A stretch of DNA of 64,000 nucleotides, from NCBI RefSeq assembly GCF_921293095.1, contig NC_060252.1:3968001-4032000 (forward strand). Direction: 5' to 3'. Source of the stretch: Ischnura elegans (lineage: Eukaryota; Arthropoda; Insecta; Odonata; Coenagrionidae). Position 1 is the stretch's first letter. Every line of letters begins with the position of its first letter. A model generated the notes under the pieces. It had not been told where the DNA came from and did no database searches. It saw nothing but the letters and a program-made list of their open reading frames with translations. The position numbers were made by a program, and so were the translations under genes. Positions 1-10,080 of this stretch are shown piece after piece.

Positions 1-199
1 TATTAAAGCAAATATATTTCTCCGTATCTTCAAAATACCAAAACTCTATTAGCACTTTATTAGAGGATATAATTTATTTAAAATTAGCAATTGACTATAT
101 TTTTCATATTGCGTTTATTGGCATCAGGTTCTTCATTCTCTCGACCATAATTCGCTTAAGTCATGCGATTCATTTCAATGGATAGGTCTTTGTTCCATC

Positions 200-370
200 T
201 ATGATTGGTGTTGTTAAACGGTTTCAATCTTCTGATTCAATCAGGGATTTCAGTCAATCAAATCAAAAAAGTCATCAATCAAAATGATTGAGTGATGGAA
301 ATGATTGAATGATCGAAATGATTGAATCAGTTGATGGAATCACCCAAATGACTTGAATAATAAAGATCGA
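200..370. repeat. ATGATTGA-rich imperfect short repeats
   Basis: Low-complexity stretch in which variants of ATGATTGA and TCAATCA recur at irregular spacing, most densely between 280 and 350. No reading frame or element end is visible. The rest of 1-905 is AT-rich DNA in which I see only this run and the short duplication at 416-640. Confidence 0.5.
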
Positions 371-415
371 ATCTTTGAAAAGAACGACTTCGCCCATCTC
401 TAGTTGTCACCCACC

Positions 416-640
416 GCGCTTGTGTCGCTAAGGAGAGTAGCAATCCGAATTTTATTTTGGAGAAATAAATGATAATTATGCATGCAAACACTTATTTACG
501 TTCGTGATGACATTTTCTATCAAATTAATTAGCTAATGTTAAACTTCTAGTTCTCACGATTGCATTCGCCATTTGTGTCGCTAGTGAGAGAAGCGATACG
601 AATTTTACTATGGAGAGATAAATTATAATTATGCATGTTT
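416..640 (+). repeat. Local tandem duplication, period about 157 bp
   Basis: The segment beginning TTGTGTCGCTA near 420 recurs near 576. Both copies run about 65 bp to ATAATTATGCATG with several substitutions. The spacer (about 491-573, from ACACTTATTTAC to the second start) recurs a third time at 2079-2162. Together these suggest an older dispersed unit of about 160 bp. No coding potential is visible. Confidence 0.65.
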
Positions 641-1046
641 TTAAATAAATTAATAACTTGTTTTATTACTCAAAAGAAATAAAAAGTACAGAATAGAATT
701 AATTACATAAAAAGGAGTAACTTTAGGTAGCCAGTAAGGACAACCTGTTTTATGGCTACCAACATTTACACAGGGTCATACTGACACGGAAACATTTTAG
801 GCACAACATTTGAATTGAAGTAAGTACGTACATGTCTTACATGGTATTATATCAAAGAAAAACATCCTGTACTAAACAACCAATACTGTATATTTTTCAT
901 AATTGCGTTATTATTTTTTGCTTTCAGACATGAATCAGGTAATAAGTTATACCTACACTTTTGGGCCTATAAATAAGAAACAACGTTTATACAGCGTAAG
1001 GTTAGGTCTTGGTAAAGTAATACGTGATCTTCGTAGGGTGAAGGAA

Positions 1047-1830
1047 ACGTCACACAGTGGGCTAGAATCGAAAAAATCTGGCCAAAACCTCAAAATCGAT
1101 TTTTTTGAGGTAGGAAGTTTAAACTTCGCATACACATTCTCAAATAAACTGTGCATAACTACTCAGATTATTTTGGTCCTGTGTTTTCACTTTAGCAATA
1201 TATGTGAGGTCAAAGTTGAGCAAATTTAGCGAAAAACGACCACCCTCGATTTTTTCTGAAAATTGCCGACTTTATCCTCGTGCAGTGGTTTTATAAATAG
1301 TTTTATCGACAAAACTGTTATACCATCTTAATAAAAACTTCCTATTCTTTCATTTGAAGGGTTTTTAAAGATTTTGTTTCATCAATAACCATAGGTATAT
1401 AACAAAATGGCGGAGCCTGTTTTCAACCCATTTTTTTACATAAACGTAGAAAAAAAGTAGACATTATCACCGGCTTACACTAAGTAACTTATATCATGTC
1501 GTTCTTTGAAGCTTCTATATTGTGAATCTAAAGTCAAACCTTGCACCAATTTGCAACCCCGAATTTTAAATCGTTTTTTCGAACGCACGGACGACTCCGG
1601 TTCTGGCCGGCGGCGGCGGAGAGTACGGCGACGCGGCAAGCGGGTGGATGCAATATGGTCTCATTCACTTTTATGTGTGGATAACAGATACATTAGTGAC
1701 AGAAAATAAGCACCAGAAAGTAAAATTAATAAATATTGCTACGAATGACTCTCATTTTGTAATCGCTGGGCACTGCAAGAGGTGCACTGAAAGGTTTCTT
1801 TCTTTGAGTGCATTCCATGGAGAATGGACT
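1047..1830 (+). repeat. Dispersed repeat family B, copy 1
   Basis: This 0.78-kb block matches, in reverse complement, the block at 18290-19222. Shared landmarks are TGGCCAAAACCTCAAAA near 1080, the AAATGGCGGAGCC segment near 1405, the GC-rich TCTGGCCGGCGGCGGCGGAG near 1600 and the stretch ending TTGAGTGCATTCCATGG near 1815. Small open frames here are broken and not conserved between copies, so I do not read them as genes. The outer end begins near the CGTCACACAG stretch, which also matches the far end of the second copy. An ancient non-autonomous transposon is the likeliest identity; its superfamily is unknown. Confidence 0.75.
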
Positions 1831-2063
1831 TAAATCGCGTGCTTAAAGTGGGGAAACGGACTCTTTTACTAACTTATAAACTTTTTAACAATAAAAATTA
1901 ATATATTCCTTATACGTAATGGAAAATGGCTCAATACGGTACTTGATTTTGCCAAATCAAATACTGTCTTGGTGCTTGAAGAGTTCATTATTCTTATCCA
2001 GTAAGATTATTTAGTTTATATTCTCGATTTAAAGCAATTAATAACTATTCCTTATGCAGCACG

Positions 2064-2105
2064 CGTCATCACGAATGTAAACACTTATTTACATTCGTGA
2101 TGACG
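2064..2105. repeat. Perfect 18-bp hairpin
   Basis: Arms 2064-2081 and 2088-2105 are perfect reverse complements around the 6-nt spacer CACTTA. The right arm overlaps the third copy of the 491-573 unit; in that unit the opposite arm is absent, so the hairpin arose at this site. 1830-2800 otherwise holds AT-rich sequence and overlapping short frames with nothing recognisable. Confidence 0.7.
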
Positions 2106-2803
2106 TTTTCTATCAAATTACTTAGCTAATTTTAAACTGCTAGTTCTCACGATTGCATTCATTATATAGTTACTATGAGAATTCATGGATATCCCTGACC
2201 TCATCGCTGCCCTGCGGACATTTTTGAAAATTGATTGAAACGCTCCCGACAGAAACAATACGCCAATCTACTAGGGGACGGAGTAGGGCATCTATCCTCG
2301 CACGTAGCAAGGCATCCTCTTGGCATTTTGAAAAATGAACCTATGGTCTTCGGTTTTATTGACCCGGGAAAAGGAATCCAAGTGTTTTGGGTGTCAATTC
2401 CTTCATCCCCTCACAATCCGCGCAATGCTTCAAATTGCCTCTGATCCGCTTTTTTTGGACTCGACTCTTTTATTCTATTCATTCTTATTCCCATTGGACA
2501 GCTGCACTTTGTGTCATCGCCTTTACTCTGCCAATTTTTCCATGTTGCATCTGTAAATCTCATTTTAGCCCGATTTTCCCCGTGCAAAGCATCTTTATTT
2601 TTTATTCCTGGGAATGAATGGATTGTGCATTCCATCTAAATGCACTTCGGAGCGCAGCGGCCTTCGTCGGCCGCGTCAACGTTCACATCTCACCAATTGG
2701 TCGTCGAAACGATGTTATTTCGTTGTTAGCCTACGCTCTCCCGCTATTATGCAATGTAGCAGCGTGGCGATGGCTACGCCGCTAATGTGGCACTTCGTCG
2801 TTG

Positions 2804-2866
2804 AAGCCTGATCGCATAGCAGTAATTAACAACAGTGGTACGGCCGCATTTACTTTGTTCTTTTGT
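2804..2866 (+). repeat. 63-bp block shared with 6610-6672
   Basis: The 63 bases starting AAGCCTGATCGCATAGCAG are repeated at 6610-6672 with a single C/A difference (AACAACAG against AACAAAAG). There they interrupt a LINE reverse-transcriptase fragment. Flanks on both sides differ completely between the two sites. No terminal repeats are visible. Confidence 0.8.
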
Positions 2867-2879
2867 TTTCCGTCTTGAT

Positions 2880-3215
2880 TGGCGCGCATGCGCTGGCCCA
2901 CCCCCACGGCCGCGCCGCCCAAGAGAAGAAGATCAATAGAGCGGAGTGCATGATGGGCCAGCAGACAGTGTGCCCTCGGAGTCTCGGGGGCTGGACAGAC
3001 ACGTACTTTATTCATCTCTTCTAATCGTTGCGCATTGTATCGGATATTATCATCACCATCGACATTTCTTACTTCAGTTGTATTTCTTAACACTCGCGCA
3101 CTTATACTTATGTGGTGGAATCATTGTGGTGGCGACCCTGCTCTTGTTGTTGTGTTTGTGCCTGTGCAGTGCAGTTGATTGATTGTGTTTGGGACTGGAG
3201 GAGCCGGCGACCACG
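2880..3215 (+). promoter_or_regulatory. GC-rich promoter/first-exon candidate ending at a splice donor
   Basis: The stretch from 2880 is markedly GC-rich and CpG-containing compared with its surroundings. It ends at a consensus donor, CCACG|GTGAGTACC, after 3215. No open frame of convincing length passes through the donor, so if transcribed it would be 5' untranslated exon. A GT-rich run ending CCTGTGCAG before 3174 could alternatively act as an acceptor. The next 1.7 kb (3216-4950) holds mutually overlapping short frames on both strands, typical of GC-rich non-coding DNA. Nothing else in it is assignable. Confidence 0.25.
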
Positions 3216-4959
3216 GTGAGTACCTATCCCGGGTATCGCAGATGCTGGTGGCAACATCGCCTCCCTTGGCCCTTGGGGCGTTTTCATTGCGCACGACGGC
3301 CATATTGCCCAGGCAATGGTTACTTCCTCCAGCATCCCTCAACATGACGTCATCCGCAGTAGGAGTATTATTATTATTATTGTTGTTTGGCTATTCACGC
3401 AATTCCCTCGACGATTCACTCAATGGCAGACGCTGAGGAGCATACCCGGGTGCAAATCGAATCCTCGAGGCATCGTGCCGGCAAGGGTTTACCTCGCCTC
3501 AAAAGATTTAACGAACGTGAGAATCCTCAGAGAACAACGCCTACTCCGTTTAATTCGTGTTGCTTGGGCAGCGGGTGGCGCCGCCACGCGAACCAAGTCG
3601 GGACCAATGTTGCAATAGCATCTTGGGTGGTCGTGTGCCGGGTTTAATGCAATTGCAAAATATGCTGGACGTGCGTCTAGATAATTGTTACTCCCATCCA
3701 CCAGTGCTACCTGGAGAGCCACGGACACGGGTCAAATAAATGTATTATGTACCTGCGACTAGGTAAAGTGTAAAATTTGCACTATATGAGCGAATATCTG
3801 ACGAGGGAAGCAGCTGGAGGAAGATTTGATTTTGAATATTGGAATTGCAACTGAGTTTGCGCATGTGTTGAGGGTGGTCGTATTGGAGTGTTCATGCTCC
3901 TCGAATGACAACGCCCCTCTGCACTTGACGCTGTGCTTGTTGGCAATTGCTCTTCGCTTTGGCTAGCTATTCCTCGTGGACGTCTCCACACATCCTCCCG
4001 CATTCTGTACGCTCTCAATGTGCGCACGAACGAATGATGGAATGGTCTCACTCGCATCGATCCCTCTGCTTTAACTCTCGACGGCGGCGAGTAGATGGCG
4101 CGCACGGCGCAGAATAATCGGGGCGCGCTCTCCTCTTCATTTCGATACCATTTGCCGGGCGATCGTCGCTTGTTTCCGGGGCTGGCCGTGCTCTTAACAA
4201 ACATTGCGTTCACGACCAAACGCAATTAATAAAAAGAGTTGAGGTGATGAGCGAAAAAAATGTTTTCCTCATTCAGCCGTTAAAGTTTCAAATGAAATGA
4301 CGCGACAGTCGGCGCCCACTTTTCATGAGTTGGTGACGTTATTAGAGTTCATAGCAATTCACTCGCCCAGGGTAAATTTTTTGTGAAAGATAATAATGGA
4401 TCACAGTATTGTGAACGAATACGAACCACGCGAGGCCCATGGACAATAAAAGTGGTGGAGAGGCGTTGATCCAGCCGCTTCATCATGGTCACGGTTTGCA
4501 TCAACTTACCCGTGAAAGGGAGAGCGATTTTTCGCAACGAATAGCTCGAGGAGTCGGCGACAGATCGGGAAACGGACCTCCACATGTTTAGGGCCCATTG
4601 CGCGGGAACACTCACGAAGGCGTCGACTCGATAGACGACGAATTTGCCTTCCTTCTCCATCTCCCAATCTGTTGGAGGGCTTCACTCCAGCTGGAGGGCA
4701 TTCGCTCCTCCAGTCGCCATGCCACTGTGCCTCTAGCTGTGCCGCTGCGGAGTCGTTCCATTGGCTGCCGATCCTCTCGCTGTGATGAGGCACTCGCATT
4801 ACTTCCCACTTGTACACTATTAATCAGTGACAGTACATCCCGACAGCTTCTAGCGTTGACTTCTCCGCTGCAGTCATCTGCGCGACGGCTGCCTCACTAC
4901 CGCTAACCCATGCATACTCCAAATGTAAATCCCAATAAATTGCTTCCTGACTTCATCGC

Positions 4960-5590
4960 TCATATATTTTCAGCTTTGAGAAAAATCCTCTTTTTGGGGG
5001 ATGTCCCCTTATTCTGCTGGCTATCGCCTTCTTGCTTCGTCCACCGTTGATCGGCTACCAAGACGCAGAACTCCTTAACTTCCTCTATTCTATGTTTTCC
5101 TACTTTCACATAGGCCTTCGCTCTTTCTCCCAGGTCTTTTATCTTTTTTGCGTTTATTTTCAGCTCACATTTGGTCCTTATGTTTTCCATGGTTAATTGA
5201 ATTTACTCCAGACTTTCTTTGATGAAGGAAATTTGACTCTGTGTCTGAAAATAACCCTACTGTGCCATCGGAAATCACTGAATGCTAATGTTTTCATTTT
5301 TACTTCTGGCCTGTGGATTTCGTCGATACCTTTCGCAATGAATACTTAGGAAATTATGGGAGACAACCTTGCCTCACTTTTCTCCTTATTGTTGCTCCTT
5401 CGCAGCTGGGTCCAGATTTGATCATAGCTTCTTTCTTTTTTATTTGTGTGTAATTCTCCGTTCATTACGGAACAATCCAATTTCTTTCAGGATTGCGAAC
5501 ATTGTACTCCAATGTAAGTCATCAAAAGCCTTGTCGAAACCCACAGACCCCATTAACGTAGGATTGTTCTGTAAAAACGTGAGAGGTATA
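4960..5590 (-). pseudogene. Degraded RTE-like LINE reverse transcriptase fragment
   Basis: Read on the minus strand, 5190 to 4960 encodes a stretch with CELKINAKK and HRIEEVKEFC, typical of the thumb region after the RT palm in arthropod RTE-like LINEs. The YLG usually found just after EEVKEFC is degraded. Further upstream (5590-5290) broken frames still show a KAFDDL-like motif and a VRQGC-like motif. Stops and frame changes lie between these pieces, so the element is dead. It would have encoded the polymerase that copies the element RNA at a nicked target. Clade assignment is by motif only. Confidence 0.6.
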
Positions 5591-5637
5591 TATTACGTCC
5601 ATTGGTATCAGGCTCGACTATGTGGAAGTTGATATTC

Positions 5638-5790
5638 ACAAATGAAAAGAAGACGTCGTTGACTGCCACTGATTAATTTTCTTGGTGCGACTCGTTTCGA
5701 TCCATAGATGTCATTTTCAAGTACATATCGAAACATGTCGCTCCGAGAAAATAAATCAGTGGAAGTCAACGAAGCCTTCTTTTCATTTGT
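5638..5790. repeat. Large palindrome, 64-bp arms with 25-bp spacer
   Basis: Arms 5638-5701 and 5727-5790 are imperfect reverse complements running from ACAAATGAAAAGAAG to GTTTCGAT and back. They share blocks such as CACTGATT and GTTGACT. Mismatches are scattered, and the spacer is 25 bp. The inner ends resemble those of the palindrome at 54958-55103, which also turns around GTTTCG/CGAAAC. No coding frame survives. It could be a foldback element or the junction of two inverted retroelement ends. Confidence 0.75.
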
Positions 5791-5981
5791 GTGGTGTATA
5801 TTGTTGATGACAGGTGATGTGGTCATCCGTTGCGAAAATCGTCCTCTTATTGATGTCCATCTGCGATGAAGAGGAACTCTTTCAACGCATTAGTACGGAA
5901 TCATTTATTTTTTCTTTCAGGAACCTGTAATAATTTGATGAAATATCTAGCGAATATTCATTCGAAGGAAGCATGATCGTC

Positions 5982-6271
5982 AATAGGGTAGTTTCCTTCA
6001 TCAAAGAAAACGAAGGCATTGATTGTGATTCGTTACCCACAGTTAGTGTATTAATAATATACAAATGATTTGGTTTTATAAATACTAGTTTAGACGAATG
6101 GCAATGGTCAATTTTTATCCTCATTTGAAAAAGGCCAGATTGCCGTCCATGCGATGCCACTCCACGTGACGTCACAAGGACCTAGTTTCTATACGAGTGG
6201 ATAGGAGTTTTACATCGTCCGAGATCACCAATGCATGCATGAGGCACAGAGCTCAGGGAAGCATGTCTTAA
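5982..6271 (-). repeat. Family A repeat, left part (split copy)
   Basis: Reverse-strand copy of the dispersed ~640-bp family also present at 19547, 28800, 34957 and 50800. It starts at the terminal motif AATAGGGTAGTTTCCTTC and retains the conserved core CCACGTGACGTCAC. It stops near 6271, where a truncated LINE is inserted; the remainder resumes at about 7273. Confidence 0.8.
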
Positions 6272-7272
6272 TGTCTCATGTGAGTGTAGTAACATCTAAT
6301 AAATCTGTAAGAAATTTAATCACAGCTGGTGAACTGTTGTTACGGCAAATGATAAACTGGTGTAATCACAATGAACTCGTATTAAATAGTAACTAAACAC
6401 TAGCTATGTTTTTCTAAGCAAAATGCAATCAGTGTGTAAATAATAGTACTCTGTTTCAACTACAAAATTTTAATGTTGTGACTAAATTTAAGTTTCATGG
6501 AGTATATATTGAACAAAATATAAAGTGGGATGTTCATGTGTCGTATTTATGTAAAAAATTGAACTCAGTATTTTATATATTGTCTGTTTTAAAGCATACT
6601 GTAAGCCTGAAGCCTGATCGCATAGCAGTAATTAACAAAAGTGGTACGGCCGCATTTACTTTGTTCTTTTGTACTGAAAACATTGTACTATTGTCTTTTC
6701 TATTCTAGAATTTCATACGGGATTATATTGTGGGGAACTCCCTCCTCATTAAATACTGTATTTTTAATACAAAAGAAGCTATTAAGAATGATTTGTCGTA
6801 AACCTTTTCGGGCTCACTGTCGGCCTTTTTTTCAGTCACAAAAAATTTTAACCCTGCCTTCATTATTTATTTATTATTCCGTACTGTATGTAAGAAAGCA
6901 TGAAGCTGATTTTATCTCAAATAAGAACTTCCATAACTATGAGACAAAAAGGTGTAATGATATGCATGTGCTGTCATCTAATCTTGTCATGTATTCTAAA
7001 GGACCTCGTCATATGTGTGTAAAATTGTACAACCACCTACCAAAATTTATAAAAAAAGAAAAAACAATGGCTGCATTCAAGAATTTAGTCTATAATTATC
7101 TATTGTGTTACTGTTTTTATAATGTAAATGACTACTTAAAACATCAGCAATGATTGTGTATGTCTTGCTGGTATTGATATGTTTTTTTTTGACGTGCCTT
7201 ATATACTTGGAGCTTGCTTACAATGTATCTCTTGGGCAAATAAAAGTTATTTTTATTATTAATTTTATTAAT
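6272..7272 (+). mobile_element. 5'-truncated LINE inserted in family A repeat
   Basis: Translation of the plus strand gives the C-terminal part of a LINE reverse transcriptase in several frames. Around 6330-6450 is a degraded INWCNHNELVLN thumb motif. Around 6490 is KFHGVYIEQNIKWD. From 6705 follows SRISYGIILWG, then FLIQKKLLRMIC and a tail ending about 7152. The usual family motif is LGVYID, so the element is diverged. It ends in an AT-rich tail of ATTAAT/ATAAT units before family A sequence resumes. A 63-bp foreign block (6610-6672) interrupts the frame. The element is defective and lacks the endonuclease and the RT palm. Confidence 0.8.
6610..6672 (+). repeat. 63-bp block interrupting the LINE frame
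   Basis: Identical to 2804-2866 except for one base. In the LINE it separates the expected LKHTVSL motif from the SRISYG motif, where relatives have a short continuous stretch. It therefore appears as an insertion or a replacement. Nothing terminal (inverted repeats or a target duplication) is obvious. Confidence 0.75.
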
Positions 7273-7613
7273 AATAATAATCACCTATTAGAACTGTCTA
7301 AGGTCGGAAAGTTTTCTTCGTTTGATAAGGTATTAATAATCCTTATTTAAGCCAAGCGCTACCAGCTAGCAGGGTACTCTGCTACCTGCTTGTATCCTGC
7401 GTCGTATCAGCGCTCAAAGCCTCGTCCCAAGGTCACCTCACTTGCGGCAGCGGGAACCAGAACGACGTCACACAGAGTTTTCGCGGCATTCAAACTTAGC
7501 CGTCGCGTTTTCGCGCGCTTGAAATTTTTCACTTTTCATTTTATCGCGAAAAATAAATATAGTCATTTTTAAATCTAAATGCGTGAAATACTTACTCCAG
7601 GAGTAATAGTCTT
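7273..7613 (-). repeat. Family A repeat, right part (split copy)
   Basis: Continues the copy begun at 5982 after the LINE insertion. Conserved pieces include TAAGCCAAGCGCTACC near 7350, AACGACGTCAC near 7462, the TTTCGCGCGCTTGAAA stretch and CCAGGAGTAATAGTCTT. The terminal motif of the other end is missing, cut off where a LINE 3' segment begins near 7618. Confidence 0.8.
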
Positions 7614-7617
7614 AATA

Positions 7618-7701
7618 ATCCAGGCCCGATAAAAGCGATAAATTAGGAGAGATGTTTTGCCGAACGGATAGATATGGGAATTCGTTTATCCCCCGAACCA
7701 T
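7618..7701 (+). mobile_element. Host LINE copy (plus strand), left remnant of 3' UTR
   Basis: From about 7618 the plus strand reads the 3' UTR of the same LINE family that fills 7702-9947 on the minus strand. It matches the reverse complement of 7843-7930 (CGATAAATTA.GAGAGATG, then CCCCCGAACCAT). It stops at 7701, where the minus-strand element begins, and its continuation starts at 9948. So 7618-7701 plus 9948-10080 is one older, 5'-truncated copy. Confidence 0.8.
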
Positions 7702-9947
7702 CTACATCTACATAATACCCCGCGAGCCGCCTAAAAGGCGTGTGGCGGGGGGGTGGGGGGTGGGTTGGGACACCAGTCTTTTACAAAAAAAAAAAAATGA
7801 AGTGCTGTAACGAGGTTGGGACTTGCGTTTATTAAAGTCCTTTATGGTTCGGGGGAAAAACGAATTCTCATATCTATCCGTTGGGCAAAACATCTCTCTT
7901 AATTTATCGCTTCCATCGGACCTGGAGATCTAGTGTGGCTCTAATATTATGTTCTCTGTGTCTCTCTTAAAGATATCCATTCTCAATTGTTCAAGCAATG
8001 TAAGCCTAGCGCGCAGCCTCAGAGTCTCCAGCGGCTCCCAGCCCAATTCGCTTAACATCTGGGTAACAATGTCTGTACGCCCGTAGCAGTTTTTGGCGAA
8101 ACGCGCAGCCTTCCTTTGTATTTTATTCAGTTCGCGGATTAAGTCTTTCTGCACCGGATCCCATACGCTCGCTGCATATTCAAGGTGCGGTCGGACGAGA
8201 GCGAAATAGCACCTTTCTTTTACTTTCTCATCCGAAAATCTTCCCGCAATACGCTTGACGAATCCTAATTTCTTCAGGGCTATGCCGCAAATATTCTTTA
8301 TATGTGTTACCAACGTGAGGTTCGAGGTTATCGTAACTCCCAGGTACTTCACTTCGTCTGTAGCCTTTATGTTAATACCATCCACTGCATAAACATGGTT
8401 AGAGTTGGACGAATTCCGCAAGAAATGTACCGCCATGCATTTGCTCAGATTAAGTTCGAGTCCCCACTCTTGGCTCCACAAATGAACGTTGTTTAAGTCA
8501 GATGATAGAATTTCATAGTCAGCATGATCACTAATTTCGCGGTAGATGACAGCGTCGTCAGCAAATAAACGTATTTTACTACTAATGCGGGAGCAGAGAT
8601 CATTAATGTATATAATGAACAACAGGGGGCGGATTACGCTTCCTTGTGGAACACCTGATGTAACTTTTACAACATCAGAGCTAATTCCGTCAAGAACTAC
8701 TTTTTGTTTACGATCTCTGAGAAAGGCGCGTATCCAGTTTACAACTGTTTCGTTTAATCCGCATGACTGTAATGTGTATAAAAGTTTGTTGTGAAGTACA
8801 GTGTCGAAAGCTTTCTTAAAATCTAGAAATAGTGCGTCAACTTGTCTTTTCGATTCACCAGATTTTATAACGTCGTGAAGAAAGAGCGCGAGCTGTGTTT
8901 CGCATGATCTACCTTTTCGGAATCCGTGCTGACAGTCATGGAGGAAGTTACGTCTGTCCAAGAAAGTCATGATATTGCTAACGATGACATGCTCAAGTAT
9001 CTTGCCTATAATCGATGTTAATGAAATCGGACGGTAGTTGCCTGGGTCATGTCTGTTTCTCTTTTTGAATATGGGTGTAACGCTTGCAATTTTCCAGTCT
9101 AGCGGTAACTTCCCTTCGGAGAGTGACTTCTTGAATATTATTTCTAAGTAAGTTGCGATCTGTGGAGCTAACTTCTTGAGGACTCGCGTGGGTATTCCCT
9201 CCGGACCCGGAGATTTATTATTCTTAATCGATGGTAGTTGTTTAGTTATCCCATCACGTTGTATAGATATTTCTTCCATCGATTCCTCAGTATATGGAAT
9301 GTCTAAATTGAATTCGGTATCGTCAGTAGTGTATACACTTTCGAAGTGGGAATATAAAGTGTTAGCTTTGTCAATATTTTCGGTGACGAGTTTACCATCT
9401 TTATCAAATAACGAATCTACGGTTGAATGTTTTCCCTGAAGCTCTCTCGCGTACGACCAAAAGGATTTCGGATTTTCTTCGAGTAATTCACCGAGAACTT
9501 TTTTCTTAAACTTTCGCATTGCAGTTCGCATTGATTTCTTGGTCATTGAGCGTTGTGCAGCGTAACTTTCTTTAGCTTCAAGTTCCTTCGATTTATTACG
9601 TGAAAAAACGTTACGTAATTGACTTTCTGTACAAGTTGTATAGTTTTCTCTGTTTCCTACGTTCCCTTCTGACATCGTTGTTGTACCAGCGAGGTTCCTT
9701 ATTATCACATTTCAGTTTTTGCGGAATATGTTCATTGATTCCTTGGCGCTGAATTTCTAAGAACTGTGTCCATGTTACATCTGTGCTTTGGTCCTTTGAT
9801 GTAACTACAAATTTTTTGTAGGAGTCATTAAGCATCTCGGCAAATTTAGTGAAGTTTCATTTATCAAATAAGTAAATATTGCGCTTTGGTTTTACGGCTG
9901 ACACTACATCAATTTTTAACGTTGCAAGGATTACTCTGTGATCGCTT
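7702..9947 (-). mobile_element. Nested 5'-truncated LINE (CR1/jockey-like)
   Basis: Minus-strand LINE about 2.25 kb long. Its 5' edge at 9947 lies within the endonuclease domain, since the first codons read SDHRVILATLKI, the C-terminal SDH motif of the APE-type nuclease. It continues through the linker and the complete reverse transcriptase. The 3' UTR (7930-7702) ends in the conserved block whose plus-strand reading is CCCCGCGAGCCGCCTAAAAG followed by a GTAGAT-like tail. It interrupts a plus-strand copy of its own family. No target duplication is visible; three bases of the host copy seem lost. The same 3' UTR recurs, truncated, at 22218-22465. Confidence 0.85.
7930..9835 (-). CDS. LINE reverse transcriptase ORF (one frameshift)
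   Basis: RNA-directed DNA polymerase of a non-LTR retrotransposon. It would copy the element RNA at a nicked chromosomal target. The longest uninterrupted frame is 9708-7930, 592 codons. In it I see KSPGPEGIP (about residue 165), NYRPISL (224), QHGFRKGRSC (260), the catalytic LDFKKAFD (295), SGVPQGSVIRP (351) and the FADD catalytic pair (382). A C-terminal ALVRPHLEYA region follows. The ATG at 9708 is not a real start. The preceding frame, 9835-9611, carries the linker (KLKCDNKEPRWYNNDVRRE), so a frameshift lies near 9610-9625. A further stop sits near 9862. SVIRPLLF replaces the usual SVLGPLLF, an unusual loss of the conserved glycine. 5'-truncated, so non-autonomous. The CR1/L2-like versus jockey assignment is uncertain. 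Confidence 0.88.
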
Positions 9948-10080
9948 GGACTTTAATAAATGCTAGTCCCAACATCGTTAGAGCACTTCATTTTTTTTAG
10001 CTGTAAACGGCTGGTGTCCTAACACCCCCTGCAACACGCCTTTTAGGCGGCTTGCGGGGTATTATGTAGGTGTAGATATA
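9948..10080 (+). mobile_element. Host LINE copy (plus strand), right remnant and 3' end
   Basis: Starting at GGACTTTAATAAATGC, this matches the reverse complement of the 3' UTR at 7820-7702. It shares the CACGCCTTTTAGGCGGCTTG block and the terminal ATTATGTAGGTGTAGAT. It continues the piece that ends at 7701. It makes the outer flanks of the inner LINE look like inverted repeats although they are not transposon termini. Confidence 0.82.

Noticed and set aside
3782..4225. 147-codon frame on the minus strand
   Set aside because: Arginine- and serine-rich reading of GC-rich DNA without domains, with no splice or promoter context.
7618..10080. DNA transposon with about 80-bp inverted ends enclosing an RT gene
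   Set aside because: The inverted ends are 3' UTR pieces of two LINE copies on opposite strands. The left outer piece and right outer piece join collinearly, and an RT is not a DNA transposon product.
7618..10080. Twin-primed inversion of a single LINE insertion
   Set aside because: In twin priming the inverted part is the 5' segment only. Here the inverted segment carries its own complete 3' end.
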